A stretch of 64,000 nucleotides of DNA. Origin: Pseudoxanthomonas broegbernensis (GTDB taxonomy: Bacteria > Pseudomonadota > Gammaproteobacteria > Xanthomonadales > Xanthomonadaceae). The notes beneath the pieces are model-generated. The model was not told the DNA's origin, searched no databases, and saw only the letters and a program-made list of their open reading frames with translations. This document shows positions 33,828 through 43,138 of this stretch, in pieces; the first letter of the stretch is position 1, and every line of letters begins with the position of its first letter. The stretch is from assembly GCF_014202435.1 (NCBI RefSeq), contig NZ_JACHGU010000001.1, forward strand, positions 682,001 to 746,000. The letters are read 5' to 3'. Both the position numbers and the translations under genes were made by a program.

Positions 33828-35102
33828 TTATGCCGCCTTCTTCGCTGGGGCGTGCCTCTTCCCCGTGGGCTTCTCGCCACAGAGAGACAGCAGCTTGTCG
33901 GTGACCTGCTGCATCGGCTTCCGGAGGCGTTCGACTTCGGCGGAAATGTAGCCCGCGGTCACGTCCTGCTTGTCGGGTAGCGAGTGATTGACCAGCATTT
34001 TGATCGCATACGGCGAGAGGTCGAGCGATTCGGCGACGGTGATGAAAGTGTTGCGGAGCCCGTGAACGGTGAAAGGGACCGGAAGCACTTTGACCGTTTC
34101 GCCCTCCTTGTTCTTCTTGGGCTTTTCCGGTTCCGCGATGTGCCCGTGCTTCTTCTTGCTGTTCGCAGGGAACACCCAGCCCGACGCGGGATACAAAGCC
34201 TTCGCGTGTTCGCAGTCCCGGCGGCGCTTCAATAGGGCCAGCAGGAAGTCGGACAGTGGCAGGTAGAACGGTTCCTGCGACTTGGGCAGCGGGACAAGGA
34301 TGGCCTTGTTCGCGAAGTCCACGATGGGCGCGCGGGGGAATGCCGGGTCGGGCTCCCACCGGACGGCCTCGGCGTCAGACCGACGTAGCCCAGAGAACAG
34401 GACGAACAGATGCCAGTCGCGCCGGATTGGGTCTTGAAGGTCGTTGATATAGCCGTACCACGTCGATAGTTGGGCGCTCGGGATCGCGGCCTTGCGCCGC
34501 TTCTCCTTGTATCTGTCCACAGCAATGACGGGGTTTACGCCCAAGTCCTCGTGAACCTTGAGGGCGGTGTTGTAGACGGCGCTGAACACCCGGAAGGTGT
34601 GGTTGGCGACATAGGGGCCGTTCTCGGTGCCGATCTTCTTGTGCCGGTCGCGGCAGTCGGCCCGGGTGATTTCGCTCAGGGGGCGCTTGAGCCAGTCGGA
34701 AAGATACTGTTCGGAGAGGTAGCGGTAGTCGCTTGCCGTCCGCGGTGCCAACCCCCGGTTCGATGTGAGATGCGTTTCAAGGGCGTCGCCGTAGGTGACC
34801 GCACCCGGCTTCCGGCGCTCCTGATTCGGGTTGATGCCCTTCGTCATCTGGAAAAGGAGGGCGCGGGCCTCCTCCGTCGCCTGCTTCACGGTCAGGACGC
34901 CGTAGCGGCCCACTGTAGTCCGCACCGTCTTCCCATTCACGTCGCGCTGGACAAAGAAGGTCTTGGCCTTCGCGCCGACTAGGAGGCCGAAGCCCTTGAG
35001 GTCGGTGTCGAAGTAGAGGCGTTGGCGTTTCGCGTCCCCGGGCTGGACGAGGGGAAGCGCGGACACAGAAGACTGGGTGAGGCGTAGAGCGCTGGAGGTC
35101 AT
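33828..35102 (-). CDS. Tyrosine integrase of element A (P4 type)
   Basis: 424 residues. The N-terminal DUF4102-like arm-binding domain reads RLYFDTDLKGFGLLVGAKAK and TFFVQRDVNGKTVRTTVGRY. The catalytic boxes are SGLRRSDAEAVRW (Arg I), VHGLRNTFITVAE (H-x-x-R), VNHSLP and AGYISAEVERLR (Tyr). It is the first gene inside attR of element A. The 150-bp leader contains TAGTAAGG repeats matching those at the left end. It targets the anticodon loop of tRNA-Thr(CGT). Confidence 0.94.
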   Translation of the reverse strand: MTSSALRLTQSSVSALPLVQPGDAKRQRLYFDTDLKGFGLLVGAKAKTFFVQRDVNGKTVRTTVGRYGVLTVKQATEEARALLFQMTKGINPNQERRKPGAVTYGDALETHLTSNRGLAPRTASDYRYLSEQYLSDWLKRPLSEITRADCRDRHKKIGTENGPYVANHTFRVFSAVYNTALKVHEDLGVNPVIAVDRYKEKRRKAAIPSAQLSTWYGYINDLQDPIRRDWHLFVLFSGLRRSDAEAVRWEPDPAFPRAPIVDFANKAILVPLPKSQEPFYLPLSDFLLALLKRRRDCEHAKALYPASGWVFPANSKKKHGHIAEPEKPKKNKEGETVKVLPVPFTVHGLRNTFITVAESLDLSPYAIKMLVNHSLPDKQDVTAGYISAEVERLRKPMQQVTDKLLSLCGEKPTGKRHAPAKKAA

Positions 35103-35117
35103 CGGGCACCACCGGAT

Positions 35118-35218
35118 TAGTAAGGCAGTAGTAAGGGCCGCGGTTAGGCCCGGATAGCCGCCCTACTAACTCTATAGGGCGGAAACGCCGTAACCATAGT
35201 GGCTCTCATGCCTTATTA
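35118..35218. repeat. Element A right arm-type repeats
   Basis: TAGTAAGG at 35118-35125 and 35129-35136, spaced 11 bp and matching the left-end pair at 9532-9550. An inverted copy CCTTATTA (TAATAAGG on the minus strand) is at 35211-35218, and a near-copy CCCTACTA at 35161-35168. They probably bind the N-terminal domain of the element A integrase. Confidence 0.7.
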
Positions 35219-35254
35219 AAACCCTTTAGGTCGCCGTAGAGGCCGGGGCTAAGG

Positions 35255-35262
35255 ATTCGTAA
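35255..35262 (+). other. attR core of element A
   Basis: ATTCGTAA, identical to 9462-9469, followed by the host tRNA continuation TGCGTAGGTCG. Confidence 0.85.
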
Positions 35263-35300
35263 TGCGTAGGTCGTAGGTTCGATTCCTATTTCCGGCACCA
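35263..35300 (+). pseudogene. tRNA-Thr(CGT) number 1, host copy, 3' half (positions 39-76)
   Basis: Anticodon 3' stem TGCGT, T arm, acceptor TTCCGGC and ACCA. It pairs with the 5' half at 9432-9469 in both the acceptor and anticodon stems. It is followed by the host terminator at 35308-35344. Confidence 0.92.
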
Positions 35301-35307
35301 GTTCAAC

Positions 35308-35344
35308 GACAAGGGCAGCCCCATGGGCTGCCCTTGTCGTTTTT
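35308..35344 (+). terminator. Host terminator of tRNA-Thr number 1
   Basis: GACAAGGGCAGCC/GGCTGCCCTTGTC with a four-base loop (35308-35337), followed by GTTTTT. It marks the return to host DNA. Confidence 0.85.
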
Positions 35345-35386
35345 GCCGTTACCCCGGACGTGCAGGGTACGTCGTCGCCGCTCAGG

Positions 35387-35653
35387 TCACAGGCGGCTCT
35401 TGGACGGCGAGGCGTTGGCCGGCCGCGGCGGCGGGGATGCCTCGTCGTTCGGGACGATCTTCTTCAGGGCCTGGGTGACGCCCAGCACCTCGATCTTCCC
35501 GCCGGACTTGCGGAAGGCGTCGAGGTCGGCCGCGATGCGCTCGTGGGTGAGGGTGGAACTGTCCTTGCTCTTGCGCGGCGCGAAGGCGCGGTTCGTCTTC
35601 GATGCGACCGCTGGCGACGGAGGAGTGGGCTTGGCGTTCTTCGGGCTTGACAT
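35387..35653 (-). CDS. Small hypothetical host protein
   Basis: 88 residues. Basic, proline-rich ends surround a conserved-looking core (HERIAADLDAFRKSGGKIEV, LGVTQALKKI), which recalls short gammaproteobacterial proteins that carry an alanine-/glycine-rich SGGKIEVLG-like segment. Function unknown. It is the first host gene right of element A, on the minus strand downstream of the YkgJ gene. Confidence 0.6.
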   Translation of the reverse strand: MSSPKNAKPTPPSPAVASKTNRAFAPRKSKDSSTLTHERIAADLDAFRKSGGKIEVLGVTQALKKIVPNDEASPPPRPANASPSKSRL

Positions 35654-35665
35654 GTGAATCTCCGG

Positions 35666-35983
35666 TCAGCAGAGCCGCAGCGGGATGCCGCGGGTATTGC
35701 AGTCGAGGTAATCCGCGCGCACCGCGCGGCAGTAGGGGCCGGACATCACGAACCGGCGGCAGACCTGCGGGCGCGTCTCGTAGATCGAGCACCGCATGTG
35801 CGCCGAGTCCACCGCCACGCACCAGCCTTCCGGGTCGTGCGCCATCACTTCCAGTCCGGCCTGGGTGATGGATGTGAGGTGCGTCGGGATGCGGTCTTCC
35901 GGCTGCAGCACGACCGTGAGCCGGCAGCAGACCGCATCGCAGCGGCCACACAGGGTGGTCCTTTCCGCAACGGCGGCGCTCAT
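35666..35983 (-). CDS. YkgJ-family cysteine-cluster protein
   Basis: 105 residues with CGRCDAVCC near the N-terminus and later cysteines in RCSIYETRPQVCRRF, PYCRAV, DCN and the C-terminal C. This is the YkgJ zinc/iron-binding pattern; the biochemical role is not established. It overlaps the methyltransferase gene by four bases (ATGA), so the two are cotranscribed. Confidence 0.88.
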   Translation of the reverse strand: MSAAVAERTTLCGRCDAVCCRLTVVLQPEDRIPTHLTSITQAGLEVMAHDPEGWCVAVDSAHMRCSIYETRPQVCRRFVMSGPYCRAVRADYLDCNTRGIPLRLC

Positions 35984-36642
35984 GCGGCCGGTCCGCGCGT
36001 GTAGTGCAGCATCCGGCCGCGATGTGGCGGCGGATCGGTCTCATCCATCGGGCAGCGCCGCGCCTTCATCCCGAACCCGCGCGCGGCGAGCATGCGGCTG
36101 AAGCGCGAGCTGTTGCCGCGCCCCGGATCGGCCACCACCACTTCGGCCAGGGGCAGCGCGTGGCGCTCGACGACCGTGTCGATCAACTCGGCATGGCCGC
36201 GCTCGTACAGCACGTCGCTGGCGATGATCGCGTCGAAGCGGCCGAGCGTGGGCAACGGCGTGTCCCAGCGCAGTTGCCGGTAGTGCAGCGCCGGAAGGTC
36301 GTTGAGCGCGGCGTTGTAGGCCAGGAACGCCTCGGCCAGCGGATGCGCGTCGGAAGCGATGACGTTCGCGCCGCGTTTCTGCAGCACCAGGCTGGCCAGG
36401 CCTATCCCGCAGCCCAGTTCCAGGATGCGCTTGCCCTCGATGTCGAAGCGCTGCATCGCCTGCGCCAGCAGCAGGCCCGCCGGCCACACCTGGCCGAACA
36501 GGCTCCACTGCGCGGAAGAGATGCCGATGCGTTCGCCATGGCCGTCGGGATCGGCGAACTGCTGGGTATCGCTGAGCACGCGCAGGAGATACACATGGCC
36601 ACCCACGGCGTGTTGTACCTTGCGAACCCGGTAGCCCGGCAT
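35980..36642 (-). CDS. Class I SAM-dependent (protein) methyltransferase
   Basis: 220 residues from the ATG at 36642 (GGGAG eight bases upstream). Motif I is ILELGCGIGLASLVL, followed by an acidic post-I residue in VIASDAHP, FDAIIASDVLYE (the D-V-x-Y box of lysine methyltransferases of the METTL21/ETFB type) and VVVADPGRG. It probably methylates a protein lysine. Coupled to the YkgJ gene. Confidence 0.82.
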   Translation of the reverse strand: MPGYRVRKVQHAVGGHVYLLRVLSDTQQFADPDGHGERIGISSAQWSLFGQVWPAGLLLAQAMQRFDIEGKRILELGCGIGLASLVLQKRGANVIASDAHPLAEAFLAYNAALNDLPALHYRQLRWDTPLPTLGRFDAIIASDVLYERGHAELIDTVVERHALPLAEVVVADPGRGNSSRFSRMLAARGFGMKARRCPMDETDPPPHRGRMLHYTRGPAA

Positions 36643-36853
36643 GATCGCTCCCAAAGGGGCACCGTCCCGAGGATCGGGGGGGATGCGTGAAGGAAAGCGC
36701 AGCGAGCGACGGTGGAAGCGGTCGGATGGGACGCGCGCGACAACGAAGTTGGACGCCTATCCTACGCGATGGCAGCGTAATGGATCGTTACCGGCGGAAA
36801 TCACCGCTCGGCGCGGGTTTGGCGCATACTCGGGTGCCTGGTGGAGCGCTTTC

Positions 36854-37123
36854 ATGTCCAAGCAACAAATCGCACTGTTCACCTTCACTTTGCGCAGTGG
36901 AGGGAGCATCGGGCCGGCGGCGTTGCGCGAAATATGGAAGCGCGCGAGCGGCACGGACGATGTGAGCGTGGGGCGCAAGGTCCTGCACGGAAACGAAGGC
37001 AAGCCCGTCTATACCTTGTACGCCTCGCAGGGGCTGGCCGACCTGCGCGCCGTGGAAATGCGCCTGCGCGGCTTGCTGGAAGCGGCGCACCTGAATGCAT
37101 CGCTGAACGTATTGCACGCCTGA
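36854..37123 (+). CDS. Small hypothetical protein
   Basis: 89 residues starting MSKQQIALFTFTLRSGGSIG at 36854 with GGAG ten bases upstream. It has a mixed alpha/beta pattern (KVLHGNEGKPVYTLYASQGL) and no recognised family. It lies between the divergent methyltransferase gene and a membrane-protein gene on its own strand. Confidence 0.55.
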   Translation: MSKQQIALFTFTLRSGGSIGPAALREIWKRASGTDDVSVGRKVLHGNEGKPVYTLYASQGLADLRAVEMRLRGLLEAAHLNASLNVLHA

Positions 37124-37274
37124 TCGCCGTCTTGCGGGCTTGAGCCAGGCGCACGCGCGCACGCCGCCCGCCCTCCCCCTGCAGGACTTCGCGCCCATGG
37201 CTGGCAGGTGGCGTCTCATCGCCTGCTACGGCCCTGCGTATCGTGGGCAATCCGATCCGCACGCCCACATCGCC

Positions 37275-37977
37275 ATGCATTCCCTATCGCGGAAGAACGA
37301 GATCCTGTCCGTCCTCCAACGCGAGGCCGGCCGGCTCGGAGTGAAATCGTTCGACGAGCCGTGGGCCGATCGCGCCGAACGCCTGGCCTGGCGCCTTTAC
37401 CTGGCCGGCCTGTCGCTGCTTCCCGTGGGCGTGTGGATGTACGGGTTCGGCGGGCGGTTCCTGCCGTTGCTGCTCGCCGTGACGGTACAGATTCTCGGGT
37501 TGGCGGGTCTGCTTGCCGGTTTGGTCGCCGATGTCCTGCGGATGGCGACGCTGTCCCGCGCGGAAGTGCATTCGATCCTGGCGCGGCATGACGCGATGGC
37601 GCGCAAGGCACGCGCGCTGGCGGCCCGTTTCCCCGGTTTCGACGACTGGGACGTGCTGCACGCCGCCGTGCTCTCCTGGAAGGACCATCAGGTCCATCGG
37701 CTGGGTTTCGTCCTGGCGGTGCTCGGAATCGTGCTGTCGTTCTGCCTGTCCATGGCGTCCCAGGTCCGCGGCTGCGATGCGACCGGCCCGTTCGATGCGA
37801 TGCGCATATGGGTGATGCAGCAGGGGGCGGCGTGTTCTTGGCATGGCGCGGGCGCGCTACTCTTCTGCAGCGGCCTGGCCGGCGCGCTTCTCGCGTACAG
37901 GCGGTGGCGCCGCGCCGCCACGATGGCGGAGATCCTCGGCCAGACGAAAGAACTGCATCCACAGGCAGGTGCCAAGC

Positions 37978-37997
<20 letters not shown>
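37275..37997 (+). CDS. Hypothetical inner-membrane protein
   Basis: 240 residues from the ATG at 37275; the frame is open upstream to 37140 but without membrane or protein character. It has two closely spaced transmembrane helices (LAGLSLLPVGVWMYG; LPLLLAVTVQILGLAGLLAG). A soluble loop with RAEVHSILARHDAMARKARA follows, then two more helices (GFVLAVLGIVLSFCLSMASQ; GALLFCSGLAGALLAY). It overlaps the radA start by about 20 bp. Function unknown. Confidence 0.65.
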
Positions 37998-39369
<1,372 letters not shown>

Positions 39370-39406
39370 GCGATGCGCTTCTGGGCCGCGCTACGGGTGC
39401 CGCGCC

Positions 39407-39736
39407 TCAGCCGTTGTGCCGGAACGCCCACGCCGCCGCCAGCAGGGCCATCAGGCCGGCCAGAACGAGCAGGCCGAAGCGCAGGCGGAAGGGAATCGGG
39501 ACTCTGCCCAGGCTGCGTTCCATCGTCCTGGTGTCCAGCCGCCAGCCGTGGCCGCACTGCGGGCAGGCCAGTTCGTAGCGCTTGCCGTAGGTGAAGCCGA
39601 ACAGCATGTCGAAGCTGCCGTACTGGTAGCGCAGCCGGGGCTGGAAATCGGTGACTTCGCCGCAGCGCGGACAGTGCTGCGGCTCCGGCGGGCCGACGGG
39701 GACGATGCGCTCACCCCGCCCGACCAGGAACATCAT
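39407..39736 (-). CDS. Zinc-ribbon membrane protein
   Basis: 109 residues with two CxxC pairs (HCPRCGEVTDF and ACPQCGHGW) forming a zinc ribbon, followed by one C-terminal transmembrane helix (FGLLVLAGLMALLAAAWAF). Its ATG overlaps the stop of the CcsA-like gene, so the two form an operon. Function unknown. Confidence 0.7.
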   Translation of the reverse strand: MMFLVGRGERIVPVGPPEPQHCPRCGEVTDFQPRLRYQYGSFDMLFGFTYGKRYELACPQCGHGWRLDTRTMERSLGRVPIPFRLRFGLLVLAGLMALLAAAWAFRHNG

Positions 39737-40533
39737 GCCGATGCGACGCGCTTGAGCACCAGTTCGAGCACGAACTTGCTGCCGAAGAAGGCCAGCAGCA
39801 GCAGCGCCATCGCGGTCAGGGTCCAGTGCACGGCGCGGCTGCCGCGCCAGCCGTAGCGCCAGCGTCCCAGCAGCAGGCCGCCGAACACCAGCCAGGACAG
39901 TGCGCTGAGCACGGTCTTGTGGATCAGGTGCTGGGACAGCAGGTCCTCGACGAACAGCACGCCGGTCAGCAGGGTCAGGGTCAGCAGTGCGAAGCCCATC
40001 GCGATGGTGCGGAACAGCAGCGTCTCGAGCTCGGTCAGCGGCGGAAGCGCGCGCAGCCAGGCGTGGAATTCGCGCCGGCGCAGCGCGCGCTCCTGCAGCC
40101 ACAGCATCACCGCCAGCAGTGCGGCGATGGCCAGGGTGGCGTAGGCCAGCAGCGCCAGCCAGGCATGCAACTGCAGCCGCCAGTCCAGCGGCGGCGACGG
40201 CGCGTGGCCGGTGCGGCTGTAGACTGCCAGCAGCAGCGCGGCCAGCGGGAACGCAAACACGCCCAGGGCGGCCATGCGTCCGCGCGCGCCCACGGCGGCG
40301 GTCATCGCGGCCATGCCCAGGCTCACCAGCGACAGTGCGGAGAAGAAATGCATGTCCGCCCCGCCAGCGGTCCGCCACGCCACCACCAGGTGGTAGCCGC
40401 CGTGCAGCACTACGCCCAGCAGCGCCGGCGCCAGCCAGCCACGCATCTCCGTCGCGCGCGCCGGCGCCAGGGAGTGGAGCAGCAGCAGGGCGGCGGCCAG
40501 GTAGGCGGCGACGGCGATGAGAACGATTGTCAT
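39733..40533 (-). CDS. CcsA/YpjD-family cytochrome c assembly-like membrane protein
   Basis: 266 residues, eight or so transmembrane helices. It has the CcsA-type segment LQLHAWLALLAYATLAIAAL and later HLIHKTVLSALSWLVFGGLL, with conserved histidines suited to haem binding. Proteins of this type (YpjD) lie beside ffh in many gammaproteobacteria, as here (divergent, about 150 bp apart). The exact role is unproven. Confidence 0.85.
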   Translation of the reverse strand: MTIVLIAVAAYLAAALLLLHSLAPARATEMRGWLAPALLGVVLHGGYHLVVAWRTAGGADMHFFSALSLVSLGMAAMTAAVGARGRMAALGVFAFPLAALLLAVYSRTGHAPSPPLDWRLQLHAWLALLAYATLAIAALLAVMLWLQERALRRREFHAWLRALPPLTELETLLFRTIAMGFALLTLTLLTGVLFVEDLLSQHLIHKTVLSALSWLVFGGLLLGRWRYGWRGSRAVHWTLTAMALLLLAFFGSKFVLELVLKRVASA

Positions 40534-40642
40534 CGGATGAGTGTCGCATACGTGGCCGAGGCAGAGGAATGGAGGCTCGGAGGCATCGGTTCCGGGGGCA
40601 CCGGCGCCCGGCCGCGGCGGCGGCCGGATGTGGCCCGCGGGC

Positions 40643-40648
40643 TATAAT
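40643..40648 (+). promoter_or_regulatory. -10 element upstream of ffh
   Basis: A perfect TATAAT 34 bp before the ffh ATG, in otherwise very GC-rich DNA. No good -35 is visible at 17 bp. Confidence 0.5.
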
Positions 40649-40682
40649 CCTCGGCCGTTTCCCCCCGTCCTGGCCCGCCTGC

Positions 40683-42062
40683 ATGTTCGAATCCCTGACC
40701 CAGCGCCTGTCCGGCACCATGGAGCGCCTGCGCGGCCGTGGCCGGCTGACCGAGTCCAACATCGGCGAGGCCGTGCGCGAGGTGCGCATCGCCCTGCTGG
40801 AGGCCGACGTCGCCCTGCCGGTGGTCCAGGCCCTGATCCAGCGGATCAAGGTGCGCGCGGTCGGCCAGGAGGTGCTCAAGTCGCTGACCCCGGGCCAGGC
40901 GCTGATCAAGGTCGTGCGCGACGAGCTGACCGCGGTCATGGGTTCGCAGGCCAGCGACCTCAACCTCAACGTCCCGGCCCCGGCGGTGATCCTGATGGCC
41001 GGTCTGCAGGGCGCCGGCAAGACCACCACCGTGGGCAAGCTGGCCCGGCACCTGAAGGACAAGCGCAAGAAGAAGGTGATGGTGGTCAGCGCCGACGTGT
41101 ATCGTCCGGCCGCGATCGAGCAGCTCAAGACCCTGGCCGAGCAGGTCGGCGTGCTGTTCTTCCCGTCCGATGCCGGGCAGAAGCCCGAGGACATCGTCCG
41201 CGCCGCCATCGCCGATGCGCGCAAGTCCTTCGCCGACGTGCTGATCGTCGACACCGCCGGCCGCCTCGCCATCGACGAGGCGATGATGGGCGAGATCAAG
41301 GCCCTGCACGCGGCGGTCGACCCGGCCGAGACCCTGTTCGTGGTCGACGCCATGACCGGCCAGGACGCGGCCAACACCGCCAAGGCGTTCGCCGAGGCGC
41401 TGCCGCTGACCGGCGTGGTCCTGACCAAGACCGACGGCGACGCCCGCGGCGGCGCGGCGCTGAGCGTGCGCTACATCACCGGCAAGCCGGTCAAGTTCGT
41501 CGGCACCGGCGAGAAGAGCGACGGCCTGGACGTGTTCCATCCCGATCGCGTGGCCGCGCGCATCCTGGACATGGGCGACGTGCTGTCGCTGGTGGAGCAG
41601 GTCGAGCAGAACGTCGACCAGGAGAAGGCCGCCAGGCTCGCCGCCAAGGTCGCCAAGGGCAAGAAGTTCGACCTCAACGACATGCGCGACCAGCTTGAGC
41701 AGATGCAGAACATGGGCGGCATCGCGGGCCTCATGGACAAGCTGCCGGGGCTGGGCCAGGTGCCCGAGCACCTCAAGCAGCAGGTCTCGCAGGGTCGCGA
41801 GGTGCCGCGGATGATGGCCATCATCGGCTCGATGACGCCGAAGGAGCGCCGCAACCCCGGCCTGCTCAACGGCTCGCGCCGCGCCCGCATCGCCCGCGGC
41901 TCGGGCACCACCCCGGCCGACGTCAACAAGCTGCTCAAGCAGTACCAGCAGATGGAAAAGATGATGTCCAAGATGGGCCGCGGCGGCATGAAGGGCATGA
42001 TGCGCGGCCTGCAGGGAATGATGGGCGGCATGGGCGGGCGCGGCGGCCTGCCGTTCCGCTGA
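40683..42062 (+). CDS. ffh: Signal recognition particle GTPase Ffh
   Basis: Protein part of the signal recognition particle. 459 residues beginning MFESLTQRLSGTMERLRGRG. N and G domains: G1 GLQGAGKTTTVGKLA (about residues 107-121), G3 DTAGR, G4 TKTDGDARGG. The methionine-rich M domain with the RNA-binding segment (GSRRARIARGSGTTPADVNK) and a glycine/methionine tail ends it. Normal length. Confidence 0.97.
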   Translation: MFESLTQRLSGTMERLRGRGRLTESNIGEAVREVRIALLEADVALPVVQALIQRIKVRAVGQEVLKSLTPGQALIKVVRDELTAVMGSQASDLNLNVPAPAVILMAGLQGAGKTTTVGKLARHLKDKRKKKVMVVSADVYRPAAIEQLKTLAEQVGVLFFPSDAGQKPEDIVRAAIADARKSFADVLIVDTAGRLAIDEAMMGEIKALHAAVDPAETLFVVDAMTGQDAANTAKAFAEALPLTGVVLTKTDGDARGGAALSVRYITGKPVKFVGTGEKSDGLDVFHPDRVAARILDMGDVLSLVEQVEQNVDQEKAARLAAKVAKGKKFDLNDMRDQLEQMQNMGGIAGLMDKLPGLGQVPEHLKQQVSQGREVPRMMAIIGSMTPKERRNPGLLNGSRRARIARGSGTTPADVNKLLKQYQQMEKMMSKMGRGGMKGMMRGLQGMMGGMGGRGGLPFR

Positions 42063-42180
42063 GCCGGGCGACGGACACGCCAGTGGGCGCCGCCAGGAAG
42101 ACGCGCAGGCCGGTCCGGTCCGCACCGCGTGCGGGCAGCGCTTCGCTGCGGGCGCGTGGCGAAGCGGCCGCGGCCGAGGG

Positions 42181-43008
42181 ATGGCGATGAGCCCGGGCAT
42201 GCCGACGCTGCTGCTCAATGGCGCACCGGCCGACGCCGATGGCGATGCCCTGCGCGCGCTGGCCCAGGTCAACTACGGCCACTTCACCTCGCTGCAGGTG
42301 CGTGCCGGTGCGGCGCAGGGACTGGAACTGCACCTGGCGCGCCTGCGCCAGGGCAGCGCCGAACTGTTCGACGCCGCGCTGGACGAGGCCGCGGTCCGTG
42401 GCTGGATGGCGCTGGCCGCGCACGAAGCCGGCGGTGATTGCTCGATGCGGGTGACCGTGTTCGCACGCACGTTCGACCACCGCCAGCCGCTGCGCGAGGT
42501 CGTGCTCGACGTGCTGGTGGCGGCGACCGCGCCTCTGCCCCCGTCCACGCGCACGCTGCGGGTGCAGACCCGGCACTTCGTCCGGCCGGTGCCGCAGCTC
42601 AAGCACGTCGGCACCTTTCCGCTGTTCCACCAGCGTCGCCAGGCGATGAAGGCCGGCTACGACGACGCGCTGTTCGTCGATGGCATCGGCGGCGCTGCGC
42701 AGGTGTCCGAAGGCTCGGTCTGGAACATCGGCTTCTGGGACGGGGAGAGCGTGGTCTGGCCGCAGGCGCCGGCCCTGCGCGGCACCACCGAGCGCCTGCT
42801 GCAGTCCGGGCTGGCCGCGCAGGGAGTGGCGCAGCAGGTGCGCGCGGTCGCCGTGGACGAGCTGCATGGCTTCCGCGCCGCCTTCGCCACCAACGCCAAC
42901 GGCCTGCAGTCGATCCGCGCCATCGATGGAATGGATTACGCGCCGGATGCCGGGCTGCACGCGATGCTCCAGTCCGCACTGCACCCCGCGCCCTGGCAAC
43001 CCCTGTAG
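42181..43008 (+). CDS. Aminotransferase class IV (4-amino-4-deoxychorismate lyase-like)
   Basis: 275 residues. Fold-type IV PLP enzyme pattern: candidate PLP lysine in VPQLKHVGTFPLFHQRRQAM, then DDALFVDGIGGAAQVSEGSV with the conserved glutamate and asparagine of SEGSVWNIGFW. A cofactor-binding FATNANGLQSIRAIDG segment lies near the end. The sequence is divergent from classical PabC and IlvE, so the substrate is uncertain. An alternative ATG lies two codons in. Confidence 0.75.
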   Translation: MAMSPGMPTLLLNGAPADADGDALRALAQVNYGHFTSLQVRAGAAQGLELHLARLRQGSAELFDAALDEAAVRGWMALAAHEAGGDCSMRVTVFARTFDHRQPLREVVLDVLVAATAPLPPSTRTLRVQTRHFVRPVPQLKHVGTFPLFHQRRQAMKAGYDDALFVDGIGGAAQVSEGSVWNIGFWDGESVVWPQAPALRGTTERLLQSGLAAQGVAQQVRAVAVDELHGFRAAFATNANGLQSIRAIDGMDYAPDAGLHAMLQSALHPAPWQPL

Positions 43009-43138
43009 GAGCCGGCTCCAGCCGGAGCCGGGAATGCACCGGCTGGCGGTCGCCGGCCATACCCAACTCCTGCAACGGTGGGCTGTGCCGCTGCCTTTTG
43101 CAGGCACCGGCTTCAGTCGGTCGGCGACCCGGCTCCTA
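43004..43138. repeat. Xanthomonad-type REP pair in inverted orientation
   Basis: TGTAGGAGCCGGCTCCAGCC starts at 43004, and an inverted, imperfect copy (CCGGCTTCAGTCGG then CCGGCTCCTA) ends at 43138. This GTAGGAGC(C)GGCT sequence is the abundant intergenic palindrome of Lysobacteraceae. It separates the aminotransferase from the efflux operon. Confidence 0.7.

Noticed and set aside
22827..35102. Complete prophage
   Set aside because: Terminase genes are present, but no portal, capsid, tail or convincing lysis gene was recognised in 12.5 kb, so satellite or remnant fits better.
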